Shown in pieces: positions 1 through 10,922 of a stretch of 64,000 nt of DNA. Under the pieces are notes generated by a model that saw nothing but the letters and a program-made list of their open reading frames with translations, was not told where the DNA came from and ran no database searches. Source of the DNA: Burhinus oedicnemus (lineage: Eukaryota > Chordata > Aves > Charadriiformes > Burhinidae). The position numbers and the translations under genes were made by a program. Numbering within the stretch: the first letter of the stretch is position 1; every line of letters begins with the position of its first letter. The stretch covers positions 379,533 to 443,532 of the forward strand of contig VFFE01007646.1 in NCBI GenBank assembly GCA_008921705.1, written 5' to 3'.

Positions 1-2204
1 GCCACCAATTCAAGATCTTATTTCAAGATTTATGTTGTATCTTTTTCAGCCTTCCAGGCCTGTGCGCAGCGCAATGTAATTCTGAAAGAGGGGAATCAGT
101 GTTTCTGGACAACGTGTATCTTGCTAAGCACAGGACAAAAATATTCAGCAATTTTCTCTTATCCTGAGACAGCTCTTTATTTCGTTGATCTTTTAAAATT
201 AACTGAGTGACTCCACAAACAGTTTAAAAAGTATCACTCACTTCAGTAATGATAATCCGACAGGACAAATTCCAAGGACTCCCATAGCAGTGAATACATG
301 TAGCTACTGGCGTTCCCTGGATAGTATATCTATTACTATGTCTGCTACGGTAACAATACTGCTATAATACTAAACTCATATTTACATGCGATAATGTCAT
401 CTGAATTCCTGACAGAATGACTTCCACTACCGCACAAGTTATGTTGTACAACACAGTAAACTGAACAGACCTGTCACGCACCCGCTGCTACAATAAAACC
501 CCACTGTACTTGGTTCCACAGAACTGTATCTTCCACCCTATTTCTACAGAATTCCACCTTTTTTAAAAATTTAAATACGTCTCTTACTTTAAAAATCCAA
601 TGTTTTCACGCTCTTAGTTTCAATAGCTGTCTGAGTACATTTATCTCAATTTTTTTTTTCAACCGTTTTGCAGGATCACGTTACGGCAAGAAACAAAGCA
701 GCCGAAGACAGCAGTCAGCCTCTCACCAGCTACAGCCTTGTTTGGCGTCACGGCCTCAGTGAGTAAATCTGTGTATTACTTGCTTTTTCCCATTTGGGTT
801 TTCTTGCTTTTGTCCGTTTCTGAAACTACCAACACTGAGTATGTCAGAAGCATTCTCTTGATCCTCCCTTTAAAACCCGTACCAGGTATGTCAAATCCAT
901 CAAATCCATCCTGGACACTTTTCTGACTAGAGAATTCAAGCCACATAAAGAGCCTCCTCTGTGTGCTACTCAAAAGAATTACCTAAAATCTATATAGCAG
1001 GAAGCACAAAGTATGCTGTCACTAGCTTCAGGCTAAGGGGGCTCGTGAAAAACCATCAGATCAGGGCAAGCATGAAGAAGGGTTCTGCTTTCCGAGGCCG
1101 TGCACAGGGGAAGAAAGTCAAAGCTGATGAGCTATCTCAGAAATGCTAACAGGCAAACGACAACTGCTTCTTTCCAGAGATGAGGGCAGAGACACATCGG
1201 TACTACAACCAGCAAAAGTACAATTACTTATTCCCAGAATTCCCACTTTTTATTAGCCAAGCCTTAAAGGATGCCAGTTTAGTAGCCTGAACACAGGCTC
1301 ACAGTAAAAATGACACAGGATAACAGAATTACACAATATGCTCTGGTAAACCGAAACTGTTTGCTGCTCTTTTGGCTTTATATTGTCAGTACATTCTTCA
1401 CAGAAAAATCTAAGATGTAACAGAATGAAGAAAGGGAAAAGCTGATTACAATCTTCTGATTACTTTGGAGAACTACCACATCATATTTTGTTTAAATGAT
1501 CTTCTGACTGCCTTACCCTTAGCTTTTGGCCAAGTAAAAAAGTCCGCACAGTCTCTGACGGTGTGCGCTAAGGGGCTGAGGGTACTGGCAGCAAGCAGGA
1601 CTGGGGACACCGGCCACCCTTCCTGAAAAAAAGGTATCTGGAGCCTGAGAGGAGACAAACAAATCAAGATGGTCTCACAACTTCCACAAAAAAAAGGAAC
1701 CCTTGCTTGCTGGGATGTTTTCTAGAAAACTTTTACAGGATTGAGAATACGCCGTTTGCTGAAAGGCAAAAACTTCCACCCAGTTCTGTTCTTGCTACTG
1801 GGATTCAATGGAGGGAGGAAACTGAAATCATCCAAGAACTAGAGTCCTCCTGAACTGAAAGAGAAACTGAGCATTTCAGAGGACTGCCCACGCTACAATT
1901 GCTTGATAGTCTTATTGGACAATGTTAAATCATTTTGATCTTTTAGAATACAAATGTGAATCTTGGAAATTATGTGATCAGCTTCCACTGACCGTCACTA
2001 AGATCTGAATGCCTTTACCTTTGATAATTTTCTACCTTAACATTACTCACTATGAGACAGTGAAGGTGCTTTTTTTGAGCAAAACAGTACTGCTTCACAG
2101 TAAGCTTCTCATATCTACGTGAGTTTTTAACTACCTTAAAACAGGTTTAGAGATTAAAGACAAAAATCAAGCCCCCCAACTATAGAGAAGGAAACTTCAC
2201 AAAC
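1..2204 (-). other. Intron downstream of exon G (continues out of the window)
   Basis: The region is AT-rich and shows no cysteine-dense EGF reading frame on the minus strand, so the next EGF exon lies before base 1 and this intron exceeds 2.2 kb. Short open frames at 738-973, 961-1149 and 1473-1667 have no family resemblance and no supporting splice context. I see no repeat family that I can name here. Confidence 0.75.
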
Positions 2205-2399
2205 CTTCCTCACAAATCTCTCCTTTGTATCCAGGGACGCAGATGCAGACGCCCATGATACAAGTGCCATGGCCAAAGCAGGTTGGATCAATACACTGTT
2301 CTTCTGGAACATCACACTCTGGTCCTTTCCACCCGTTCCGACACACACAGTGACCTTTCTCATATTCTCCATTTCCGCTGCACAGCACTGGGCAGGAAT
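2205..2399 (-). CDS. TENM1: Teneurin-1 coding exon G: EGF-like repeats 2 and 3
   Basis: This 195-base exon (phase 1 at both ends) encodes [57 protein letters not shown] and YKGEICEE, ending on one base. Repeat 2 has only five cysteines: the third position, Cys in repeat 1 (GNGEC), is Tyr here (GNGEY). In teneurins the odd cysteine in repeats 2 and 5 is the one that forms the intermolecular disulphide of the homodimer, so this is the expected state and not damage. Repeat 3 has all six cysteines. The acceptor is gtcttcttcag. The donor GTTTGT is weaker than the others in this gene. The next exon would be expected to open with E-D-C and is not in the window. Confidence 0.95.
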
Positions 2400-3472
2400 C
2401 TGAAGAAGACAGGGCGACCTTTTTAAGTTATTTACATACTTACATAGATTAACATTTATTGCATTTATCATTCTGTAAAATAGCTTTTCCGCTTCAGCCC
2501 CCTGATCCTCCATTTGATTTGAGGGTCATGACAGACCGGAATCTTTGAACTAGGCAGTGCAGCTGTAATACAACGTCCTCGTCTCCGCAATCTGCTTCAC
2601 TAGTATACCTTAATTTTGACCTGAAACTGGATATCTTAGAAGGTAAAAATAATTTCCTCCCCTTGATTGGCCCCTGCTAAAAATTTGCAGTGATGCCTGG
2701 TTATCATTTTCAGTAAGATTCATATTTCTTCCCTGTGAACTGAAGCAAGAAACTGCCCTTTTCTTCTTTCTTCTAAGCAGACTTAACATTAGTGCAGTTT
2801 TAGCCGTTACCGATCTGCACGTAAACCAGCAACATGGAAGCTTACTTTCACAATCCAGTATCAATTTCTGAGCCAATCAAGCTCTTAAAAAATAAAGTCA
2901 ATCCTAAATTTGAGGAAACATTGGAAAAACATGAGAACTTCCAGACATCATAGCCGTAGATGATGAATAATACCAACAGAATTATCTGAAACAGAAATAA
3001 GCTCACTTACAATCTCTTTAGCATGTTTTTTGCCCCAAATACTGGAACACAGTCTCTAAGCTGCTTTAGGTTTCCTTTCTACACCCTATTCAAGTTAAGA
3101 CCACAGAAGCATTTGACTGACTCATGCAATCTTCTCCAAAGTGAAACTCTTTGTCACTTTTAAATAACAGAAAGCAATACGCTAAGCTAACACGCTTATT
3201 AAAAAATGTATTTTATAATCACGCAGCGGATTCAAAGAGGGATGGAGGAATCTATTAACTCTGAAAGTCGGGGAGAGAAAAGTGGTTGATGCATCTTAGC
3301 TCAAGTACTGCATAAAGAAACTTTCTACGTGTGTGCTTGCAGCGTATCTGCCATCTGGCTGGAAAAAGGAATTTAATCTCCTTTAATCACTTTGAATCTT
3401 CGCAAGCCCAGCAGTCACACACCATAATCACGAGCCCTGTCATGCACTGTGGGTCAGTTAATATGAGATTAC
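2400..3472 (-). other. Intron between exons F and G
   Basis: This intron of about 1.07 kb runs from donor GTAATC at the high end to acceptor ttcttcag at the low end. It is AT-rich. I see no repeat or second gene. The open frame at 2610-2876 is unremarkable. Confidence 0.8.
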
Positions 3473-3574
3473 CTTTTGCACAATCGGGCCCAAGGAATCC
3501 TGGGAAACAGTGGCAGTGCCCCGAGATACATTCTCCATTCCCATTGCAATTAGTAGAGCAGTCATCCAGGATTT
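3473..3574 (-). CDS. TENM1: Teneurin-1 coding exon F: EGF-like repeat 1
   Basis: This short exon (102 bases, phase 1 at both ends) encodes one EGF-like repeat: [19 protein letters not shown] followed by [15 protein letters not shown]. All six cysteines of a normal EGF fold are present. The acceptor is gaataaacag, with a rather poor pyrimidine tract, and the donor GTAATC. Because both ends are phase 1, skipping this exon would keep the reading frame and delete EGF repeat 1 cleanly; whether that happens cannot be seen. Teneurin EGF repeats form the stalk that links the membrane helix to the large globular extracellular part and carry the covalent dimer contacts. Confidence 0.94.
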
Positions 3575-6500
3575 CTGTTTATTCAGAGAGTCATGCACAA
3601 AGAAAAATACAAATTGGTTGCATTTGAAATGAATGGCATCTTCACCTCACTCTGCAGGACACATCTCAACGTACAAATAGGTGCAGAAGCAGTAAAAGGC
3701 CCATTTTCATTCACAGGCAGCATAAAACAAAATTCATGTTCAAGCAGCTTACAAATATTAGATTTTGTCTTGACAGCTTTGAGATAACAAGTGCATCATT
3801 TATATTACAGCAAAAAGCTTTTAAAGTAAGTGTTCATGTAAAATTTACTACCATTAAAAGCACTGCAAGAACCAGAGTATTTGCTGAAAAATGTCCACCT
3901 TAAACACTTTCTTTTATTTATTTGAAACCTGTTTATAGAGTAAATTGCCTTCTATGGTGTTCATTTGAACCATGCGAATTGAATTCCTTGGAGGAGGGTA
4001 GGATTTCCACTTCTATACAATCAGATGAAGAAAAAATAGTCTTTTCTACAGTGATGAAACTCAATGCAATAAAGGACTATAAACGAGAGTTGAAGAAAAA
4101 ACCCCACCTTCAATTCTGATCTTAAACTTGCCCGTGTTTGATCCCACAGCTTTGGATGGTAAACCACTTAACCTCACGCATCACGGGACAGGCTCATATC
4201 TGTACATGGATTAGATGTTTTTAATTTACACATGTATCTCCTACAGGAATTCAGTGGATTCACTGATTTATATGGGTTTTATGTAAAGAATATGAAGCAA
4301 ATCCAAGGCTAAGATGCTCCCACGTGGGTGGATGCCACTTGGATGACTTCGGCACACTGTCAGGCCAGCACCAGGGCTCAGGGTCTCTGCAGCCCATGCA
4401 GGCACTGGGCAGGACAGGGGAGAGGCTACAGAACAGTGGGAACCGAGACTGTTTTATGGACACATGTGCTAATAGATGTGGGGAAGTACCTCTGGCTATA
4501 GAAGATGGGAAACATGACTCCTTTCCCACAAAATAATAACTCTTGGGGAAAAAGAAGAAAACCCAGATCCTTTTGAAAAGTACCTGTCCCTGGCAAGTGA
4601 TTTGGGAGGAAAAACTTTTTTCAAGAAAGGGCATACCACTGGCATATTTAATCTAATCAAATCTGATATACTTTTAAACTCAAATGTAACTTGCCAACAG
4701 ATGGATTATAAGCACATTTTACAACTAATATGAATAACTGAAATAAGTTTATTTTAATCTTATTTATGGGTACTTGGACAGATAAGGATTGGTTCCTCTT
4801 GAAAACTCCTACTGTTATTTAAAAACGTCCCTTTCAGGCTATCAGTTTATACCAAAGAACAGGCATTTGATATGTATCTGCCCATGAGATATCCACAACT
4901 GGTACACGGATGTCTGTTTCAAAGTCAAAAAAACGAGCTCGTTTTCAGAAGTAAGTTCTTTCACAGATATGCTGCTTGTTATTATTTTTTACATATTACT
5001 GTTCAATATCAACTCTTCTCTTGCTCTCTGTAGACACCTGCCTGTCTTCTCAGGTTTCCAGAAGCACATGGTAAATGATCCCTACATTGATCTGAAATGA
5101 AGAATTAACGGTTTGAAAAGTTACTTCCCCTTGACGCAATGTCCAGTTTGGGCTGGCCTTTATTCTGTCGATGAGAAGAAAGCCAGATTTTGCATGCGAG
5201 TTACTCCCCGCAAGGGAAAGTCTGATCAGAGCTTTAGCTAAAGTTTCAGCAAAATTGATTTTGCACGTAACTAGCACTGAGCAACTTGAAATACTACCTA
5301 ACAGACACTCATGAGGAGGGCATGACTGCCTCACCCAGCCAACAAGCCTACAGCAGAGATGCATCCAAGCTCTGGCTCTATTCTGAGTGTTTCAATCTGT
5401 GGTCCTGGTTGATCTCTTTGTCGACAAAGATGTCAAATATGACTCCAGCCCAGTTTAGGGTAAGCAGTATGGCTCAAGGTTTTTTTTTTTTTTTATGGAA
5501 ATTCCCAAAGAAACAACCAAGAACCCTTATGCAAAGAAAAGCATGAGAAGAAGATACACAGGTTATGAAAAGACAATAGCTAGCACTATTTTCAAATGCA
5601 TCAGCAGTAGATTCTTGCAGCATGAACCTTCTTTTTCCCCAAAAGGTCTTCACGCAGCCATTTCTGAGATTAAGCATAAGGATTCCTGCCTGCACTGTGG
5701 CTCCCACTGTTCCCCTCTGTAAGACCCAGCCTGTTCTGCTTATTGGCCAGAGAAGGGATGGACAACTTCTTTTTCACCAAACGTAACAAGAACCAAACCA
5801 TTCAATTTCATCTTTTTAAAAATTTTTTTTATTTTTTAATTTGGAGAGGGTAAGCTACTTACTGACAAAATATTGGTTAAACCTTCCTGTATAAACACTG
5901 CGGTCTTACAGTAGAAATAAACAAGGGGGCAGGTACTTGGATTCTGATCTGGACTGGAGTTTGGCCAAGTTTTATGTTCTTCATAGAGCATCTGCGAAGA
6001 TGCTTCAATAAATGGCTTGAATATTATTTTCTTATATGGCATTGAATAATGGCATTTTTTCTTGCTTGTAAAAAAATTTCACTTTTCTAAACAGAGCAAA
6101 TACAAACTTTTAAACAAAAACCAGTCATTATAATTCCATCCCAATTTCTAAATTATTTTCCTGCAAGTCCTTCAAAATCTTGGTATTTGAATCATACTGT
6201 CCTGCTCTGCAAGGTGTTTACCATCAAGTAAAAATAGCATCTGATTGTTCTAAAGAGCAGATGGCATGTCCATTACTAGTAAAGACATCTTGCTAAACAT
6301 ATGGTAGAACAGGTTAACTAAAGGGCATAGTGGTTAAAATCTTGTAGCAAAGCGAGACTGTCATAAATACACACTTTACCTAAATTTAAATTCCAAAGAA
6401 AGCTTATGTGTGAGCACTGCTCACTAACAATACCTAGAGTTGCAAACATTCATCCACCTACATGTATTAAAAATGCAGTAGGGATCCGATATGCCACGAG

Positions 6501-7034
6501 GACACTGTCTCCCGTGTTTGCCTTCTGTGTTCCAAACAAAATGGTGCATCTGAATAACTGTATAAAACAGCAGCACCCGTCCCTCAAACAACAGTCACAA
6601 CCAAATCCACAAAAGCTGCCTTTTAGACTTTCTGACTGACTAAAATACTGGAAATAAGAACCTAAAGCCTGGATAATTTTTGTAGGATTTATGGTTCCCA
6701 TGTAAATAGAGAGTGCAGACATAATCTCTTTTACTTTGAGCAAGGTAACACCAGAAATTACTCAAGCATTTAAGCTATCGTATTAAAATCTTAACACACA
6801 TGAAAACTTCACACTTAATTTGCTAACATCCATCTTTAATATACAAATGTTGCTATTTGTCTAATATTGGCATAAACATGAAGTTGCTCCGCTGAGGTTA
6901 ATTAAACTAAGCTGAAATAAAACATATTTAAGAGAATACTTAAGAGAAGCTGGAATCAAGATCAATAATTTCTTTTCAAAAACAGCTTTCTAATGTAATA
7001 ATCAGAATAACAATTTTACTGTAACTGTTCTTAC
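3575..7034 (-). other. Intron between exons E and F
   Basis: This intron of about 3.5 kb contains many small open frames on both strands (for example 3922-4119, 4260-4634, 5050-5364, 5495-5722 and 6450-6743). None shows a recognisable domain or a run of similarity across a plausible splice junction. Homopolymer T runs lie near 5479-5494 and 5817-5840. I see nothing else to name. Confidence 0.75.
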
Positions 7035-7245
7035 CAATTGCTGTAGTTAGTACAAACACTTGCTCCACTTTCTTTCCATCATTGTAGAATGCCATATGCC
7101 AAGCTCCTTGATCCATATACTCGATGAAACCTGTCTCTTGCAGTGAAGTTAAGATCAGATTCCTGGGAGCTTGCTGAGGCTCCTCTGAGTTTTTTGGTTC
7201 CTGTTTAATTAACTGTTTTCCATCCATCAGTTTTACAAAATCAAA
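7035..7245 (-). CDS. TENM1: Teneurin-1 coding exon E: membrane-proximal extracellular domain, second half
   Basis: This 211-base exon starts in phase 0 and reads FDFVKLMDGKQLIKQEPKNS, then EEPQQAPRNLILTSLQ, ETGFIEYMDQGAWHMAFYND and GKKVEQVFVLTTAI, ending on one base of a Glu codon. The acceptor is attatttcag and the donor GTAAGA, both strong. It completes the extracellular segment just before the first EGF-like repeat. The AFYNDGKK motif is shared by teneurins; the flanking residues fit teneurin-1. The segment around KQEPKNSEEPQQ looks like a charged, poorly conserved loop. Confidence 0.96.
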
Positions 7246-7735
7246 CTGAAATAATAATGAGCAAAAATTAACCACCTAGCAAATTTTTATGAAGCTACTC
7301 TGCACGTCTCATTCAAACAGGAATAAGCAGTTGAAATCTTAAGAGGACTTGCCCGACTGACTGAGTATTCACCCATGTGGACAGCAGGTGCATAACCCAG
7401 TCTAGTTACCTTCAGCTTCAGCGTTATGGCAGGTCAGAAATCTGGCATCAAAACTTGCTGCTTGCTATGGTAAATTCAGACTTGCTGCACTAAATACAGC
7501 AGATTTACTTCAAAAATTTCATCTCTTTAAGAGGAATATTCCAAAATTCCCAAGCTGTAGTGCCTATATTATGCAGTGATTCATTTCAAATGTCAAGAAC
7601 AGATTCAAGAACCTATTGTTCTATACCAGATTTTTAAATGTTTGTCCCTTAATATCAATATCAAAACCTAAAAATACTTTTTATTTATATTTTATTTTAT
7701 TAATGCAAATAAGTTTTTTTTTTTTTTTTTTTACA

Positions 7736-7807
7736 CAGGTCTTAATACCTAACCAAGTTGATGCTGACAACTTTAGACCAGTTAGCCTCCAAGCATCAGA
7801 GACGTAA
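7736..7807 (+). mobile_element. Possible LINE reverse-transcriptase fragment
   Basis: Read on the plus strand, the frame gives QVLIPNQVDADNFRPVSLQ and then ASET before a stop. NFRPVSL resembles the N-terminal reverse-transcriptase motif of non-LTR retrotransposons (N-[FY]-R-P-[IV]-S-L), and a preceding L-I-P also fits. Only about 23 codons are readable, so the match could be chance. The CR1 3' end about 170 bases downstream on the same strand makes a degraded CR1 or other LINE plausible. Confidence 0.4.
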
Positions 7808-7980
7808 ACCTTTTTATGAATCCCTGTTCAAGAAATGTATGCATTTCTCTAGGTTTTTCTAGGCATTCTGATTTTCAGTGAAGTTCAACTTCAGCTCAAG
7901 TGAAGACCCAGCTTCGCTTAAAGTCAATGACAGCTAAAAGAGCTTATTTCTAAGATCAAGACTCTAGCAAATAATTTTTG

Positions 7981-8036
7981 AGGTTAAACTAGATGACCTC
8001 CAGAGGTTCCTTCTAAACAATCTTCCCATGATTCCA
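7981..8036 (+). mobile_element. CR1 LINE 3' end, plus orientation
   Basis: The sequence aaactagatgacctccagag followed by gttccttctaaacaatctt and ending in catgattccat matches the terminal part of bird CR1 elements, which end in repeats of the type attctatg. It is diverged and lacks the full terminal repeat array. It is the only CR1 piece I see in plus orientation. Confidence 0.75.
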
Positions 8037-8682
8037 TATATAAGTTTATCACATTCTGTGGAGTGTGATCCTGCTATAAAAAGGTTGAAAAATCTATTAT
8101 CCATAGACATGACAGCTTCATATGCCAAGTACATTAAGTCTAAAAAAAAAAAAAAAAAAGAAGAGTTGAATACATATCCTTACTGCTTCACTAGGTTTTC
8201 TCCTGCAAAATCCCTAGGAGTGAACACTCAGAAATAATCTTCATATTAGAAACCAGAAACAGCTTTTTTTTTTTTTTATTTATTTTTATTAACTCTTTAT
8301 ACTATGTAATCTGTTTGTTTTGATGAAGTCGTAAAAACATTAAAGCATTTTCATATGATCTGGAACTTCATTCCACTGCCCCCATAGAGAAGATGCTGGA
8401 GCTCCACAGCAGCACAGTGTGTACCGGTCCAGCCTCCTGGACAGTCACATCACAGCAGTCACAACTGTTGACCTTTTTGGTACGACACTGCCCCTTCCCT
8501 CTGAGGGAGCATGGTTTGAAGGTATAGCTAGACATCAGGAAAAGAAAGCGATAAACAGCCTGCTTTTTGTGGTTACAGCCAGTCTCTTCCTTCCCCCCTG
8601 CTCTGAAAGTGTGTTGTGAACATTCGCGTCCACTGCTGTTTGAAATTGTAAGTATGATAGAATTAGTATTATTTCTAATTAC

Positions 8683-8882
8683 CTGAGTGTGCGTAGGTGG
8701 CATGTTTCTTCTGCCATAAATGCCCAGCAGAGAATCCTTCGCCAGTGAAATGTTAAATTTCAGGTACACGGGGTGATGTATAGTAATCTGAAAGCGCCAG
8801 AATAAACCAGGGGGGATCGTCTGCATAACTTGTGCTCCAATCTCAACTTCTCCTGTGTCTATGGCCCGTCCCTTCTGAAACA
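8683..8882 (-). CDS. TENM1: Teneurin-1 coding exon D: membrane-proximal extracellular domain, first half
   Basis: This 200-base exon starts with two bases that complete a Val codon. It reads [20 protein letters not shown], then [20 protein letters not shown], then [18 protein letters not shown] and NMPPTHTQ, and ends in phase 0. The acceptor is ggaaaatcag and the donor GTAATT. The NIS sequon is a likely N-glycosylation site on the extracellular side. The wording [19 protein letters not shown] is what separates teneurin-1 from teneurin-2, -3 and -4, which in my recollection have different residues after GE and around PPG. The family role is a beta-rich segment between the membrane and the EGF repeats. 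The longer open frame around it runs into intron on both sides, and its apparent Met start upstream is not used. Confidence 0.96.
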
Positions 8883-10882
8883 CTGATTTTCCAGAAACAA
8901 ACAAGACAATCAGTTGCGTATTCATAGTGGGTGAAGATAATAGGTTATGAGGCATAAATGTGCCTTAGATATGTCGGAATATATTGAAAACAACCTCTAA
9001 ATGGAGGGCGTTCACTGACACCATTGCATTTTTTATTCAACTACTTGAAAAATACAAATAAACTTGCACGCAATGTTCACCACAGGCGTCACAGAGCATT
9101 TTTGCCCTGGAAATCTTGCAACACTATTGAATATAAAAAGGCAGAAGTGCTGCTGCGTAAACCACGGTCTTTACCTATCGGCTATGCAAAGAAACCCCAT
9201 TCAACTGAGAACGCACGGGGAGAAGGCAGCGGGAGAGCTTCCCCTGGCACGTAGTTCTGACTACTGCCGAACAGGCATTGCATAAGCTACGCAAACGGAC
9301 ACCGGTGAAGACCGAAAATCCATCAAAGCCGGTAGGTCGGAGCCCATGTCCAAAGACTAAATTTCTATTAATCACCATTCCTAATGATTTTATTACAGTA
9401 GTCATAATCTAGTCCTGGAGAAATAAAGGACATCTGTTTTGGCTTGGACTTTCTGCCTGAAAGCGTAACAGGGGCCAGAGGATGGGGATAGGCAATCTAA
9501 AGAGAAAACTGGCATAATTTCCTAATGCCTAACAATAAATCTGCAGACATCTACAGTATGTAACTTCACACATGGGTATGAGAGAGCTGAAATAGAAAGG
9601 GAAATGGAATGCATAAAGAAGACATTGCCAAACTAAATTGGAGCTGGCTCGCTTTGCTGGCTTCTGTCACCATCTTTGTGTATTTTAATGCCTGTCTGTG
9701 ATCAGCATCGTGACACGCTGCGAATCACAGACCCAATCCTGCTAACATCTGAGCTAATTCCATTGTAAGTTTTGAAAAACTCTAACTTGCATTTCCATAC
9801 CTTCTCTAAACTAGAAGAAAAAAGCAGGACAGTATGCTGCATCGGAGGAAGAGCCAAGAGAAGACGACTGAATTCAGCAGCCATATCCATTTACGTTTCA
9901 CTTCATTCCAGTGTTGCAGTGAAGGATCAAGAGGAGCAATCAAAGTGACTGGGGCCTCACCTTTTACAATAATGCATATAAATAGCTAATGCAACATAAC
10001 GTACCTGAAATTTTATAAACTGCCATTGGAAATGAAAACAGCAGCAGCAAAGCTAGGGCCAGCTTTTTCCTCAGCGTATTAATAACAAAGATCCTCAGTG
10101 GGATCTCACATAGGCTTTAACTAGCGTAGGAAGTACTTAGCATTCTTAATGAATAGAGATTTAATTTACAAGGCAGGAGCAATTCTCAGGGTACTGGATC
10201 TTCCAGCTTTATGGCTGCTTTGTGTCACCAGGCCCACAGCAAGAACTAGGAGCTGACTTTTAACACCTTACCACGTAAAAGCATCTATTTTTAGAGCACG
10301 GAACTTGTAATCTAATAGTCTAAAAATACACTTGTTACTTAGTTCATGAGTTAAAATATTTCCAAATTGCTGCTTTAACAACGTTCAAGGTGGGACTACT
10401 TCTGTCCAATATGCTTCACGGAAAAAATCTTGAAGGTTGAGTTTTGAAGGGAATTAAACTTCCTATGTTGGGCAACAAAAGCGGATCCCTTCCCACCCCA
10501 ACCTGTATAAGATCCTACTTGGCTCACGTAAATTTAAAAACCTTTTCCCCTATTTCCAGTACTCCAGAGATATTAAATTTTAATGATTCTTTGCAAGCAA
10601 TTACCCTGGGTTAAGTAAAACACTAAGGAACTTTTTGGTGATATTGACACATAGTAATTAATGTGATTCAATTACAAGACAGTAGAGCACTAAGTAAAAA
10701 GTCAAGGATATAGTATCCTTTTTGAAGTTAATGGCATTATTGGTCGGCGTTCAAGGTCCTTTAAAATACAGTAACAGCTTCTTAAGTTTGTTGAAGTGAG
10801 AAGGCCGGTTTCTTCATTGAAAATAAAAAGCATTATGTCTTTAGTCAGGGAGTATTTTCACTAACTGATGTTATCAAATTAT

Positions 10883-10922
10883 GCTGAATACCACCTTGCT
10901 AGGCTGAATACCATGTTGCTAG
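10883..10922. repeat. 20-base tandem duplication
   Basis: Two adjacent 20-base copies beginning gctgaatacca and ending ttgctag differ at two positions (cc against tg). They look like a recent local duplication in intron sequence. Confidence 0.85.

Larger units (their letters stand above)
7246..8682 (-). other. Intron between exons D and E
   Basis: This intron of about 1.4 kb holds a 19-base T run at 7714-7732, a LINE reverse-transcriptase-like scrap, the 3' end of a CR1 element and an 18-base A run at 8142-8159. The two LINE pieces are listed separately. It contains no further coding sequence that I can support. Confidence 0.75.

Noticed and set aside
8368..8955. 195-codon minus-strand frame taken as one gene
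   Set aside because: Only the part at 8683-8882 matches teneurin-1 and has splice sites at both ends; the flanking codons are read-through into introns.
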